Source: JBFMDN01 sp040753915 (GTDB lineage Bacteria > Desulfobacterota > Desulfomonilia > Desulfomonilales > Desulfomonilaceae). From it: a DNA stretch of 11,557 bases. The notes under the pieces are model-generated. The model saw only the letters and a program-made list of their open reading frames with translations. It did not search any database and was not told where the DNA came from. The translations under genes were made by a program, and so were the position numbers. The DNA is taken from contig JBFMDN010000107.1 in the NCBI GenBank assembly GCA_040753915.1, positions 1-11,557 of the forward strand, given 5' to 3'. Below are positions 1 to 6,628 of the stretch, in pieces. Every line of letters starts with the position of its first letter. Position 1 is the stretch's first letter.

Positions 1-1562
1 TAGTGATTGAGGAATTGAACGATCGTCTTGCCGCAGACCCTGTTGCAGGCAAGACGGTATTGTCCGAATTTGCCCGATCTTTGCGAGCGTTACAAGTGCT
101 GGATACCGCAGAGTATCTTGCATTCCGCGAGTCCTTCCTCCAACAAGACCCGTCCCTTGGCTGGATCTTCGACCCCGGCGGCCTACCCGTTTACAACCAG
201 CTCGGTCAGTCGCCTGACGGATGGTACTACCCTCACATGTTCGGCACGTGGGGCTCGGATGCGGTGAAAGGAAGTCTCACTGCTGGTGACGGTGTCATAA
301 ACGGTCTTTCCGGTGATGACGTCATATATGGTACTGCTCGCAATGAGTTGATATATCACTCCGACGGAGACGCACTTATCGTCGCAGGTGCCGGCAGAGA
401 CACGATCTGGGCCGGTGCTGGGAATGACATTTTAGATGGTGGGGAAGGCAGTGACACCTTGCGGGGAGAGACAGGAAACGACACGTATATATTGCGTGTT
501 GGCTCGGGCCGCGACACCGTCATAGAGACGGATAGGACTGTGGGAAATGTGGATACCATTTGGATCGGCAGCTTCCTGACTCCTAATGACATTGCAGTAA
601 AGCGGTCCGCGAACGATCTGGTTGTCAAGATCATCAGCACCGATGACACGATGACGGTGAAACAGTTCTTCGACCAGGCGAGCGTGAGCTTCCAGTCCAT
701 TGAGCAGATCCAGTTCGCTGATGGCACGCTCTGGGACTTGGAAGAGATTCTCAGACGCGAGGGGCAGCCAACTGAAGGTGAAGATTACCTCGTTGGTACT
801 GCTGAGGACGATGCGATCGATGCCTTAGGCGGCAATGACACGGTAATCGGGCGGGCCGGAGGCGATACCCTGAATGGCGGCGCGGGAAATGACATTCTGA
901 TCGGAGAAGCAGGAAGCGACACCCTGAATGGGGGCAGCGGAGACGATAAGCTTTCCGGAGGTCCTGGCAGCGATACGTACTTGTTCGCTCGTGAGGGTGG
1001 CAGAGATACGATCATTGATACGGATACTACGCCGGGCAATGTGGATACGGTGATCTTCACCGACATCCTCCCTTCTGAAGTGTCCATAACACGGAGCGGC
1101 AACGATCTTGTCATATCCGTTGTGGGTACAACCGATTCCATCACCCTGAAGGATTGCTTTACCGGGAGGGACGTGCACAGTCCTGTCGAGAGGTTCCAGT
1201 TTGCAGACGGCACAGCGGGTAATGTGGATACCGTATCTGGGGTATGCAGACACCGTACTCCCCTCCGGCACGTAAGCAGGTGTAAGCATAGTATCCCCGC
1301 ACTTCCTGCGAATGGAGCAAGACGCTTCGGGATCTGTGCAGCGCGTCTTTTGTCCCGATGTCGGGTCGGTACTGCTGGACCTCGTGATGGAGCCGTTCGG
1401 GGTTCGGGACGTACATTCCAGGATCGTGGACCTGGAGGAGCTATGAGGTACCTGCCACATGGGCGTTGCTGTCTGGCCGAAAAATGTTTGGAGCCAATCT
1501 CTCTTGCGCCTTTTTTGTCAAATAGCGGCTCTTTGGGCCAAGTTTTGTTGCATGCACAATAG
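1..1562 (+). CDS. RTX calcium-binding protein, C-terminal part (5' end outside window)
   Basis: The frame is open from the left edge to a TAG at 1560-1562. The GTG at 3-5 is almost certainly internal, because the same segment lies deep inside the RTX genes at 3917 and 8446. Counting residues from position 3: 1-85 is the helical pre-RTX segment (LSEFARSLR, FRESFLQQDPSLGW); 91-172 is a first RTX block (GDD, GAGNDILDGG, GSDTLRG); 183-250 matches the haemolysin-type calcium-binding-related domain (ANDLVVKI, SIEQIQFADGT); 260-325 is a second, longer block of GGxGxD nonapeptides; 347-404 is a second related domain ending RFQFADGT. Known for the family: RTX proteins fold on extracellular Ca2+ after type I secretion. 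Residues 411-519 are a non-RTX tail rich in Arg and Cys, shared with the gene at 3917 and unlike a normal secretion signal, so export of this product is uncertain. The payload lies outside the window. Confidence 0.85.
   Translation, partial: VIEELNDRLAADPVAGKTVLSEFARSLRALQVLDTAEYLAFRESFLQQDPSLGWIFDPGGLPVYNQLGQSPDGWYYPHMFGTWGSDAVKGSLTAGDGVINGLSGDDVIYGTARNELIYHSDGDALIVAGAGRDTIWAGAGNDILDGGEGSDTLRGETGNDTYILRVGSGRDTVIETDRTVGNVDTIWIGSFLTPNDIAVKRSANDLVVKIISTDDTMTVKQFFDQASVSFQSIEQIQFADGTLWDLEEILRREGQPTEGEDYLVGTAEDDAIDALGGNDTVIGRAGGDTLNGGAGNDILIGEAGSDTLNGGSGDDKLSGGPGSDTYLFAREGGRDTIIDTDTTPGNVDTVIFTDILPSEVSITRSGNDLVISVVGTTDSITLKDCFTGRDVHSPVERFQFADGTAGNVDTVSGVCRHRTPLRHVSRCKHSIPALPANGARRFGICAARLLSRCRVGTAGPRDGAVRGSGRTFQDRGPGGAMRYLPHGRCCLAEKCLEPISLAPFLSNSGSLGQVLLHAQ
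273..518 (+). repeat. RTX nonapeptide block 1 of the first RTX gene
   Basis: Tandem degenerate GGxGxDxUx repeats, for example GLSGDDVIYG, GAGRDTIWA, GAGNDILDGG and GSDTLRGETG. They form Ca2+-binding beta-roll turns in this family. The DNA is nearly identical to 5861-6106 and largely to 10741-10923. Confidence 0.85.
777..1000 (+). repeat. RTX nonapeptide block 2 of the first RTX gene
   Basis: About seven nonapeptides (GGNDTVIGR, AGGDTLNGG, AGNDILIGE, AGSDTLNGG, SGDDKLSGG, PGSDTYLF). The matching block at 11173-11330 is two nonapeptides (18 residues) shorter. Confidence 0.85.
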
Positions 1563-1572
1563 GAGGCCTCCT
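1549..1572 (+). promoter_or_regulatory. Adjacent palindromes TGCATGCA and AGGAGGCCTCCT at the RTX stop codon, copy A
   Basis: TGCATGCA (1549-1556) and AGGAGGCCTCCT (1561-1572) are perfect palindromes 4 bp apart, spanning the TAG stop. Both are unchanged at 6462-6469 and 6474-6485, inside a well-conserved stretch that reaches the promoter (about 1573-1680). They could be operator sites, or the 12-bp palindrome could be a weak hairpin at the gene end; only three T follow it, so a strong terminator is unlikely. Confidence 0.4.
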
Positions 1573-1681
1573 TTGGTGGTCGTAACAGCGATAAATGTAA
1601 CGAGTTGTGATTCCAACGTTGTCGGGACATCCCCTGTTGTGCGGTTTCCCTGGCTGGATCCGGTCCTAGCGAAAAAATTAC

Positions 1682-1709
1682 TTGACACGGGCCGTACCCA
1701 TGGTACTTT
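1682..1709 (+). promoter_or_regulatory. Sigma-70-type promoter of the ankyrin-RTX unit
   Basis: TTGACA (1682-1687), a 16-bp spacer and TACTTT (1704-1709), with an A-rich tract (GAAAAAATTA) just upstream like an UP element. The second module copy has the same arrangement with a better -10 box. The predicted start is near 1716, giving a leader of about 630 nt before the ankyrin gene. Confidence 0.6.
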
Positions 1710-1715
1710 TTCCCT

Positions 1716-1930
1716 ATGTGTATGTCTGTCTGACATGTGGCTGTAAGCCACGGTTTTTCCCCCATCAGAGGGGCTCCCCTCGACGAAGGCCGCGCATGGC
1801 GGAGCCGGCAATGAGAGGAATTGAAGTGAGCTCGCAGAACCGCAGTGATAATGGACCGCATTGGTCATGACAGCTCAGAAGCAAGCGTGTTAGACGCTGC
1901 ACTGGGCGGATAGGGAAATCCGATGGAAAT
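1716..1930 (+). ncRNA. Structured 5' leader RNA, copy A (riboswitch or attenuator candidate)
   Basis: The leader follows the promoter and is conserved with 6629-6842. Hairpins visible: GTGGCT-GTA-AGCCAC (1737-1751); GAGGG-GCTC-CCCTC (1768-1781); CCGC-GCATG-GCGG (1790-1802); GACC-GCATT-GGTC (1854-1866). In the other copy the outer pair of the first changes G-C to T-A, and the last becomes CACC/GGTG, a G-C to C-G swap; both keep pairing. The unpaired stretch AATGAGAGGAATTGAAGTGAGC between hairpins is unchanged. I do not recognise a known riboswitch class: the GEMM, cobalamin, SAM, fluoride and guanidine signatures I know are absent. It may act in cis on the operon or be a small RNA. Confidence 0.5.
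1737..1758 (+). terminator. Possible early attenuator hairpin, copy A
   Basis: A 6-bp stem (GTGGCT/AGCCAC, loop GTA) followed by GG and five T, about 20 nt after the predicted transcription start. The spacing resembles a weak intrinsic terminator and could stop transcription early unless the RNA refolds. The second copy has the stem with a compensated end pair and four T. The stem is short, so this is tentative. Confidence 0.3.
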
Positions 1931-2348
1931 GAGCCCCATTGAAGGCGGCAGCAATAAATGCAGCCGGTGTTAGTACCACACTTTAGATGACCGTTCCCCA
2001 TGAGGATGCACGGGCACCATAACTGTCCGGGACGGAGATCGCGTGGTGCGCGGAGTGAGAAGGAGTAAAGGCGAAGAGAAGAACTATCCGCAGATTTCGC
2101 CGATGGCCGCAGATGAAATCGGCCTGTCTCTCCTATCTGTGGAATCTGTGTAATCTGTGTAATCTGTGGATGCTCTACCGTGCCCTTTTCTCTGCGGTCG
2201 GTATGCCCTCTCTGGTGAATTCCTGGTCTTTTAAGAAGGATACACCTGCAAAGGGCCATAGAGGAAGCTGTGGAAGACACCTGACCTACGGACCTCCCGG
2301 TGACGGAGCGATGATGACAGCCACTTGCCAACTCAAGAGGAAGTTAGG
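1931..2348. other. Gene-free stretch between leader and ankyrin gene
   Basis: No convincing gene on either strand; the small frames here lack ribosome sites and family features. It contains a tandem and inverted repeat element near 2040-2200 and, at its end, the ankyrin ribosome site AAGAGGAAG (2335-2343). It has no counterpart in the second unit, where only about 110 bp separate the module from the next gene, so it may be inserted material. Confidence 0.5.
2041..2200. repeat. Dispersed-type repeat with four 9-bp units and inverted arms
   Basis: Four tandem ATCTGTGKA units lie at 2135-2170 (GGA, GTA, GTA, GGA endings). ATCCGCAGATT (2086-2096) pairs, allowing one G-T, with AATCTGTGGAT (2161-2171), and the purine-rich flank before it (GGCGAAGAGAAG) is loosely complementary to CCCTTTTCTCTGC after it. 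An inner inverted pair GATTTC/GAAATC sits at 2093-2098 and 2114-2119. This looks like a non-autonomous dispersed repeat able to fold into a long imperfect hairpin. Boundaries are approximate. Confidence 0.5.
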
Positions 2349-3824
2349 ATGAAATCAGTCTTCAATTGGCGGATGGTGAAGCGCACGGTGATGCTTGCGG
2401 TGGTCTTGGCGCTCGTGCCTTGGCTCGTGATGGCAGAGGCTTCGGCGGACCTCAATGAGCAACTCAGACAAGCGGCGCAGCGGGGGGACTTGACCGCTGT
2501 GGAGAGGCTCCTTCGTGACGGGGCGGATGTCAATGCCCGAGGCAAGTGCGGCGAAACCGCTCTCATGTGTGCCGCCGACAATGGCAGTGCGGCAATCGTG
2601 CAATTACTCTTGCGCAAGGGGGCTTTCGTCGATGCTCAGCGGCACGACGGCATCACGGCCTTGATGTTTGCCGCGCTGAAAAATCGACTTGAAGTTGCCA
2701 AACTGCTCATCGGCAAGGGCGCAGACATCAACGCAGAAGACGCGAAGGGGCGAGCAGCGTGGGATGCAGCGGCGGTTCGTGGCCACTTTGAGGTATTCAA
2801 GCTGCTCGCTGAGAAAAGTGCTCGCATCAATGGTGTAAAGGGATACACCGCTAGCCCCCTCCCCGCAGCAGCGGTGGGAGGCAATCCGGACATACTCAGG
2901 CTGCTTATCGAGAAAGGCTGGGATGTCCGTGCCAAGACGAAGGACGGCCTGACCGCTCTGATGGTTGCATCTAAGCTCGGCCACCTGGATGCGATGAAGT
3001 TGCTCATTGAAAGCGGTGCGGACGTGAATGCTCAGAGAAACGACGGCGCCACGGCCTTGATGTTTGCCGCCAGCGGCGGTCATCTGGAAGCACTGCATCT
3101 TCTCCTGGGAAAGGGCGCGGACCCCCATGTCAAAAGGAATGACGACGTGACGACTCTCATGGCTGCGGCGCTCGGCGGGAATCCGGAGATAGTGCGACTT
3201 CTCATAGACGGAAAAGCGAATATCAATGCCAAGAGCAAGACCGGGAGGACTGCGCTTATCGCGGCCGCTGCGCATGGCAAGCTCGAGGTGGTCAGACTGC
3301 TTGTAGCCAAGGGCGCTGACGTCAATGCGGCGACGGAAGATGGTAGGAGCCCTTTGATGTGGGCTGCCGGTAAAGGGCATCTGGAAGTTGCTAGATTTCT
3401 GATCGAAAACGGTGCCCGCGTCAACGCCACTAGCGCGGGGGGAGCAACAGCTCTATGGCATGCTACGCTCGCACGGAATGTGGATATGGTGAGACTTCTT
3501 ATCGATCATGGGGCTGATGTTAACGTGAAGACGACAAACGACGAATGCACGCCATTGAGAGCGACCATTCTGGCGGGCAACCAGGTGCAGGTGGCCAGGC
3601 TACTAATAGAAAGGGGAGCCGACGTGAACGCCAGCACCAAAAGAGGGGGTACAGCTCTAATGGATGCGGCCGAAATCGGGACTGAGGAAATGGTTCGATT
3701 GCTCGTCGAAAATGGAGCGGACGTCAATGCGCGGACACAAGATGGGGAGTCCGCCCTGAGCTTGGCCCAGAAACGTGATCGCGACCATGTCGTCCGGTAC
3801 TTGAGGGCGCATGGGGCACAATGA
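2349..3824 (+). CDS. Exported ankyrin-repeat protein
   Basis: A 491-residue protein. The ATG at 2349 is preceded by AAGAGGAAG (2335-2343) at good spacing and gives a typical Sec signal peptide: basic residues 8-12, hydrophobic core VMLAVVLALVPWLVM (14-28), cleavage near A29 or A33. The rest is about 14 ankyrin repeats of 33 residues, nearly all with the GxTALMxAA, LEVxxLLIxxGADVNA pattern; the fourth and fifth are degenerate (SARINGVKGYT, ASPLPAAA) and the last is a half repeat. Ankyrin arrays bind proteins and have no catalysis of their own. The likely location is the periplasm or outside the cell. It ends 92 bp before the RTX gene at 3917, in the same direction and behind the module promoter, so the two are probably one transcript. 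A role as partner, chaperone or immunity protein of that RTX protein is inference. Confidence 0.9.
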   Translation: MKSVFNWRMVKRTVMLAVVLALVPWLVMAEASADLNEQLRQAAQRGDLTAVERLLRDGADVNARGKCGETALMCAADNGSAAIVQLLLRKGAFVDAQRHDGITALMFAALKNRLEVAKLLIGKGADINAEDAKGRAAWDAAAVRGHFEVFKLLAEKSARINGVKGYTASPLPAAAVGGNPDILRLLIEKGWDVRAKTKDGLTALMVASKLGHLDAMKLLIESGADVNAQRNDGATALMFAASGGHLEALHLLLGKGADPHVKRNDDVTTLMAAALGGNPEIVRLLIDGKANINAKSKTGRTALIAAAAHGKLEVVRLLVAKGADVNAATEDGRSPLMWAAGKGHLEVARFLIENGARVNATSAGGATALWHATLARNVDMVRLLIDHGADVNVKTTNDECTPLRATILAGNQVQVARLLIERGADVNASTKRGGTALMDAAEIGTEEMVRLLVENGADVNARTQDGESALSLAQKRDRDHVVRYLRAHGAQ

Positions 3825-3916
3825 AGTGTTGCAGAGAAACGTTCTTTCAGCAATGCGGCATGACTACAAGCCCACTAACGGCTTCCTGCCGCTTTATGGG
3901 AATCAAGGAGGGAAAG

Positions 3917-6475
3917 ATGGACGTCAGTAGTGAGTTGCCCAGCCCGTGGAAAGAATGGTCCCAGGCTGCGATCGAAAAGGTTCTGGAGGAACTAGGAATT
4001 AAGGTGGAACAAGTACCTTCCGGTGGTGGTGCTGATCTCAACAAACCGTCGGTGTGCGTCCCCCTGCCACCGTCAAAGCCGGCCGCACCGATAGTCGTGA
4101 TTGATTGCGGCACTATCACTATTGCAGGACAGGAATTTCCTCTCAGGTGGGCTCCGAATGAGATCGGTCCCTTGCAGATCGAGATCTCCACTAACCTGGA
4201 TGCTGGTCTGAAACAGCATATCCGCGATTTTGAAGACCATTTCAATGCCTTGCTCAATGAAGCGCGAAAAGGCAAGAAGGACCTGACAGAGGTGAGCAAC
4301 TCCCTCTGGGACTCCATGAAAAGGCTCTTTGCTTACATCAAGCAATACTTCCCAGAGTGGGACCAGTCCCAGGGGCGGATAGTGTTTCAAGTAGACTTCA
4401 ATCGCGTTCTGGACTGGGTGTGGCCCCCTCAACCTGCTCGGCAGGGTTGCGCCCCGGATGAGGCTCGTGATATTTTTGATGACGCCTTTGATATGCTTGA
4501 CCCCTTTTCTCGCCGAGACCCACTACTACTCGATCTGGATCATGACGGGATAGAGACGATTAGTTCAAAGGAAGGAGTGTATTTTGACCACAAGGGTGAC
4601 GGGTTTGCTGAGCTGACAGGCTGGGTAGCGCCGGATGACGGCATGCTCGCGATTGATAGGAATGGGAACGGACAAATAGATGACGACTCAGAACTGTTCG
4701 GCAATCAGACTCTTTTGGCAAATGGAACCTTGGCTGCCAATGGCTTCCAAGCCCTGGCCGCGTTAGATGACAATGGGGATGGAAAAATCGATTCCGGGGA
4801 TAGAGGATTCTCACAACTCCGTATCCTCAAGTATTCGGAAGAGAATGGAGAGTTGCCAGGGTGGTGCCTTTATACTCTCGACGAGGTTGGCATAAAGTCC
4901 ATCAGCCTCGCCTCCACTCCTGACGCCATCGTTGACCCTGAAGGAAACACCCGGACGCGGATTGGCAGCTTTGAATGGACAGATGGGACTACCGGCCAGA
5001 TAGCGGAATACACCCTGCAAAGCGACACGATGTATTCGATTCCCACTGAGTCGCTCGACGTTCCGGACGATATAGGCACGCTTCCCGATCTGCAGGGATA
5101 TGGGGTCGTTTACGATCTTCACCAGGCGATGGTCAGAGACACGACCGGCGAATTGAAATTGCTCGTGGAACAGTTCGTCAGCGCCACAGACACAGCTATC
5201 CTGGACTTTTTGATGGAGCAAATCCTGTTCAAATGGGCCGGGACTGACCGCTTGCCCCTAGAAACGAGCATCCCAGCCGCAGCGCTGGCTCTTTCCACGG
5301 AACGTGAGTCTGGTGGCGGCGTCACCGCTCGCGGTATGTATAACGCGGGGGATTCCATAGACGACCGCAAAGTGGCTGTCCTGGAGCACCTCTTTGGCCA
5401 AGCCTGGGTCGGAGCTGATGGCTCTAGACAGCCTGACTATGCGGCTTCCATACTTCTCAATGAATCCTTTCGCAGAATCTTCGAGTGGGCACGCGCTGAG
5501 CTTATGGCTCAGACACATCTGAAAGGGCTGTACGACAAACTGTCATATGCATGGGACGAAGAGCGGCAGGAACTGAAGACAGGTTTCACCGACGTAATCC
5601 CCGAAATCGTGGCAGCATTGGACACTGATCCCGAGCAAGGAAAGGAGCTCCTCTCAGAATTCGCTCGATCCCTTCGCGGTATCTCCTCGTGCTCCCCGGC
5701 ATGTTACCTGACTTTCCGCGAGCACATGCTCGAGATCGACCCAACCTTGGGCTGGGTCTTCGACACCGGCGGCCTTCCGGTGTACGACCAGCTCGGTCAA
5801 GGCGACGGGTGGTACTACCCCCACATGTTCGGCACCTGGGGATCCGACGCGGTGAAAGGAAGTCTCACCGCGGGTGACGGTGTCATAAACGGTCTTTCCG
5901 GTGATGACGTCATATATGGTACTGCTCGCAATGAGTTGATATATCACTCCGACGGGGATGCACTTATCGTGGCAGGTGGCGGCAGAGATACGATCTGGGC
6001 CGGTGCTGGGAATGACATTTTAGACGGTGGGCAAGGCAGTGACACCTTACGGGGAGAGACAGGAAATGACACATACATCTTACGTGTTGGCTCGGGCCGC
6101 GACACCATCATTGAGACCGACAAGACTGTGGGAAATGTGCATACTGTATCTGGGATGCGGAAACACCGTACTCCCTTTCTCCATGTAAGCCGGACTAAGC
6201 ATAGTATCCCCGCACTTCCTGCGAATGGGGCAAGACGCTCCGGAGTCTGTGCAGCGCGGTTTTTGTCCCGATGTCGGGTCGGTACTGCTGGACCTTCTAG
6301 GGGAGCCTTTCGGCGGTCTGGAGCCAGACTCCATGACCTAGAGCCAGGGGGAGCGGTGCCAACCCAGCCGGATGGACGTTTCACTCTGGGCCAAAAATTC
6401 TTGGAGCCAATCTCTCTTGTGCCTTTTTTGTCAAATCGCGGCTCTTTCGGCCGACTTTTGTTGCATGCACAATAG
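3917..6475 (+). CDS. RTX protein with EF-hand/self-processing module and non-RTX tail
   Basis: 852 residues from the ATG at 3917, chosen for the AAGGAGG at 3905-3911 five bases upstream. An in-frame ATG at 3821 overlaps the ankyrin stop but lacks such a site. Residues 1-195: a unique, unrecognised N-terminus with no signal peptide. 201-300: Asp201-Pro202 followed by EF-hand-like loops (DLDHDGIET, FDHKGDGFAE, DRNGNGQIDD, DDNGDGKIDS), as in the FrpC self-processing module. 385-620: the helical segment common to such proteins (DLHQAMVRD, LMAQTHLKGLYDKLSY, LSEFARSLRG). 649-730: one RTX block. 744-852: the Arg/Cys-rich tail shared with the first RTX gene. The fifth EF loop, DSDGDGYSSADELF in the third RTX protein, is replaced by an acidic segment without a loop, and the whole haemolysin-related domain is missing. 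Export is doubtful because the normal C-terminal signal is absent. Confidence 0.85.
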   Translation: MDVSSELPSPWKEWSQAAIEKVLEELGIKVEQVPSGGGADLNKPSVCVPLPPSKPAAPIVVIDCGTITIAGQEFPLRWAPNEIGPLQIEISTNLDAGLKQHIRDFEDHFNALLNEARKGKKDLTEVSNSLWDSMKRLFAYIKQYFPEWDQSQGRIVFQVDFNRVLDWVWPPQPARQGCAPDEARDIFDDAFDMLDPFSRRDPLLLDLDHDGIETISSKEGVYFDHKGDGFAELTGWVAPDDGMLAIDRNGNGQIDDDSELFGNQTLLANGTLAANGFQALAALDDNGDGKIDSGDRGFSQLRILKYSEENGELPGWCLYTLDEVGIKSISLASTPDAIVDPEGNTRTRIGSFEWTDGTTGQIAEYTLQSDTMYSIPTESLDVPDDIGTLPDLQGYGVVYDLHQAMVRDTTGELKLLVEQFVSATDTAILDFLMEQILFKWAGTDRLPLETSIPAAALALSTERESGGGVTARGMYNAGDSIDDRKVAVLEHLFGQAWVGADGSRQPDYAASILLNESFRRIFEWARAELMAQTHLKGLYDKLSYAWDEERQELKTGFTDVIPEIVAALDTDPEQGKELLSEFARSLRGISSCSPACYLTFREHMLEIDPTLGWVFDTGGLPVYDQLGQGDGWYYPHMFGTWGSDAVKGSLTAGDGVINGLSGDDVIYGTARNELIYHSDGDALIVAGGGRDTIWAGAGNDILDGGQGSDTLRGETGNDTYILRVGSGRDTIIETDKTVGNVHTVSGMRKHRTPFLHVSRTKHSIPALPANGARRSGVCAARFLSRCRVGTAGPSRGAFRRSGARLHDLEPGGAVPTQPDGRFTLGQKFLEPISLVPFLSNRGSFGRLLLHAQ
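4517..4522 (+). other. Predicted Asp-Pro self-cleavage site (D201-P202)
   Basis: The context RRDPLLLDLDHDG places an Asp-Pro bond directly before the first Ca2+-binding loop. In Neisseria FrpC and related RTX proteins, Ca2+ triggers cleavage of such a bond at the start of the self-processing module, and the new Asp end can link to a lysine. Homology is judged by eye. Confidence 0.5.
5861..6106 (+). repeat. RTX nonapeptide block of the second RTX gene
   Basis: The same order of repeats as 273-518, nearly identical at DNA level (differences such as GAGRD to GGGRD and GGEG to GGQG). It is the only RTX block in this gene. Confidence 0.85.
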
Positions 6476-6485
6476 GAGGCCTCCT
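6462..6485 (+). promoter_or_regulatory. Adjacent palindromes TGCATGCA and AGGAGGCCTCCT, copy B
   Basis: Identical to 1549-1572, again spanning the RTX stop codon (TAG 6473-6475). Full conservation among more variable neighbours suggests a bound site. Confidence 0.4.
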
Positions 6486-6594
6486 TTGGTGGTCGTAACA
6501 GCGATAAATGTAACGAGTTGTGATTCCAAGGTTGTCGGGACATCCCCTGTTGTAAGGTTTCCCTGGCTGGAGCAGGTTCAAGCAAAAAAATATC

Positions 6595-6622
6595 TTGACA
6601 CCGGCCGTAGCCATGGTATGCT
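6595..6622 (+). promoter_or_regulatory. Sigma-70-type promoter of the ParB-like/membrane/RTX unit
   Basis: TTGACA (6595-6600), a 16-bp spacer and TATGCT (6617-6622), with the A-rich tract AAAAAAATAT just upstream. The box spacing equals that at 1682. The predicted start is near 6629, giving a leader of about 325 nt. Confidence 0.65.
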
Positions 6623-6628
6623 TTTATC

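Larger units (their letters stand above)
1224..1930 (+). repeat. Repeated inter-unit module, copy A (tail, palindromes, promoter, leader)
   Basis: About 707 bp that recurs as a direct repeat at 6137-6842. From the GTG of the GNVDT codons (1224 and 6137) to the -35 box (1682 and 6595) both copies are exactly 458 bp, although they differ at many bases. Similarity ends just after the shared GGGAAATCCGATGG. In order it holds: the last 109 codons of the preceding RTX gene, two palindromes around its stop codon, a conserved upstream region, a promoter and a structured leader. Shared flanks without transposase or terminal inverted repeats suggest spread by unit duplication rather than by an insertion sequence; that is inference. 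Confidence 0.85.

Noticed and set aside
1459..1746. Open frame of 95 codons with a partly similar frame at 6372-6728.
   Set aside because: It lies across the RTX tail end, palindromes and promoter, has no ribosome site, and the two copies diverge in frame and length; the similarity is explained by the shared module.
785..1861. Long minus-strand frame, with similar ones at 825-1460, 5944-6585 and 10837-11529.
   Set aside because: They are antisense shadows of RTX repeat coding, with Ser/Pro/Arg-rich composition and no family features.
1224..1930. The module as an insertion sequence, group II intron or integron attC site.
   Set aside because: No transposase or reverse transcriptase, no terminal inverted repeats, and no domain V or paired attC core sites were found; ends coincide with gene and leader borders.
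2135..2170. CRISPR array.
   Set aside because: Units are 9 bp with no spacers; it is a simple tandem repeat.
2604..3380. Minus-strand frame opposite the ankyrin gene.
   Set aside because: Its periodic sequence mirrors the 33-residue ankyrin repeat on the other strand.
3821..3916. Earlier ATG for the second RTX gene overlapping the ankyrin stop.
   Set aside because: No ribosome site at the right distance, and the 32 extra residues are Cys-rich and unlike the rest; ATG 3917 has AAGGAGG.
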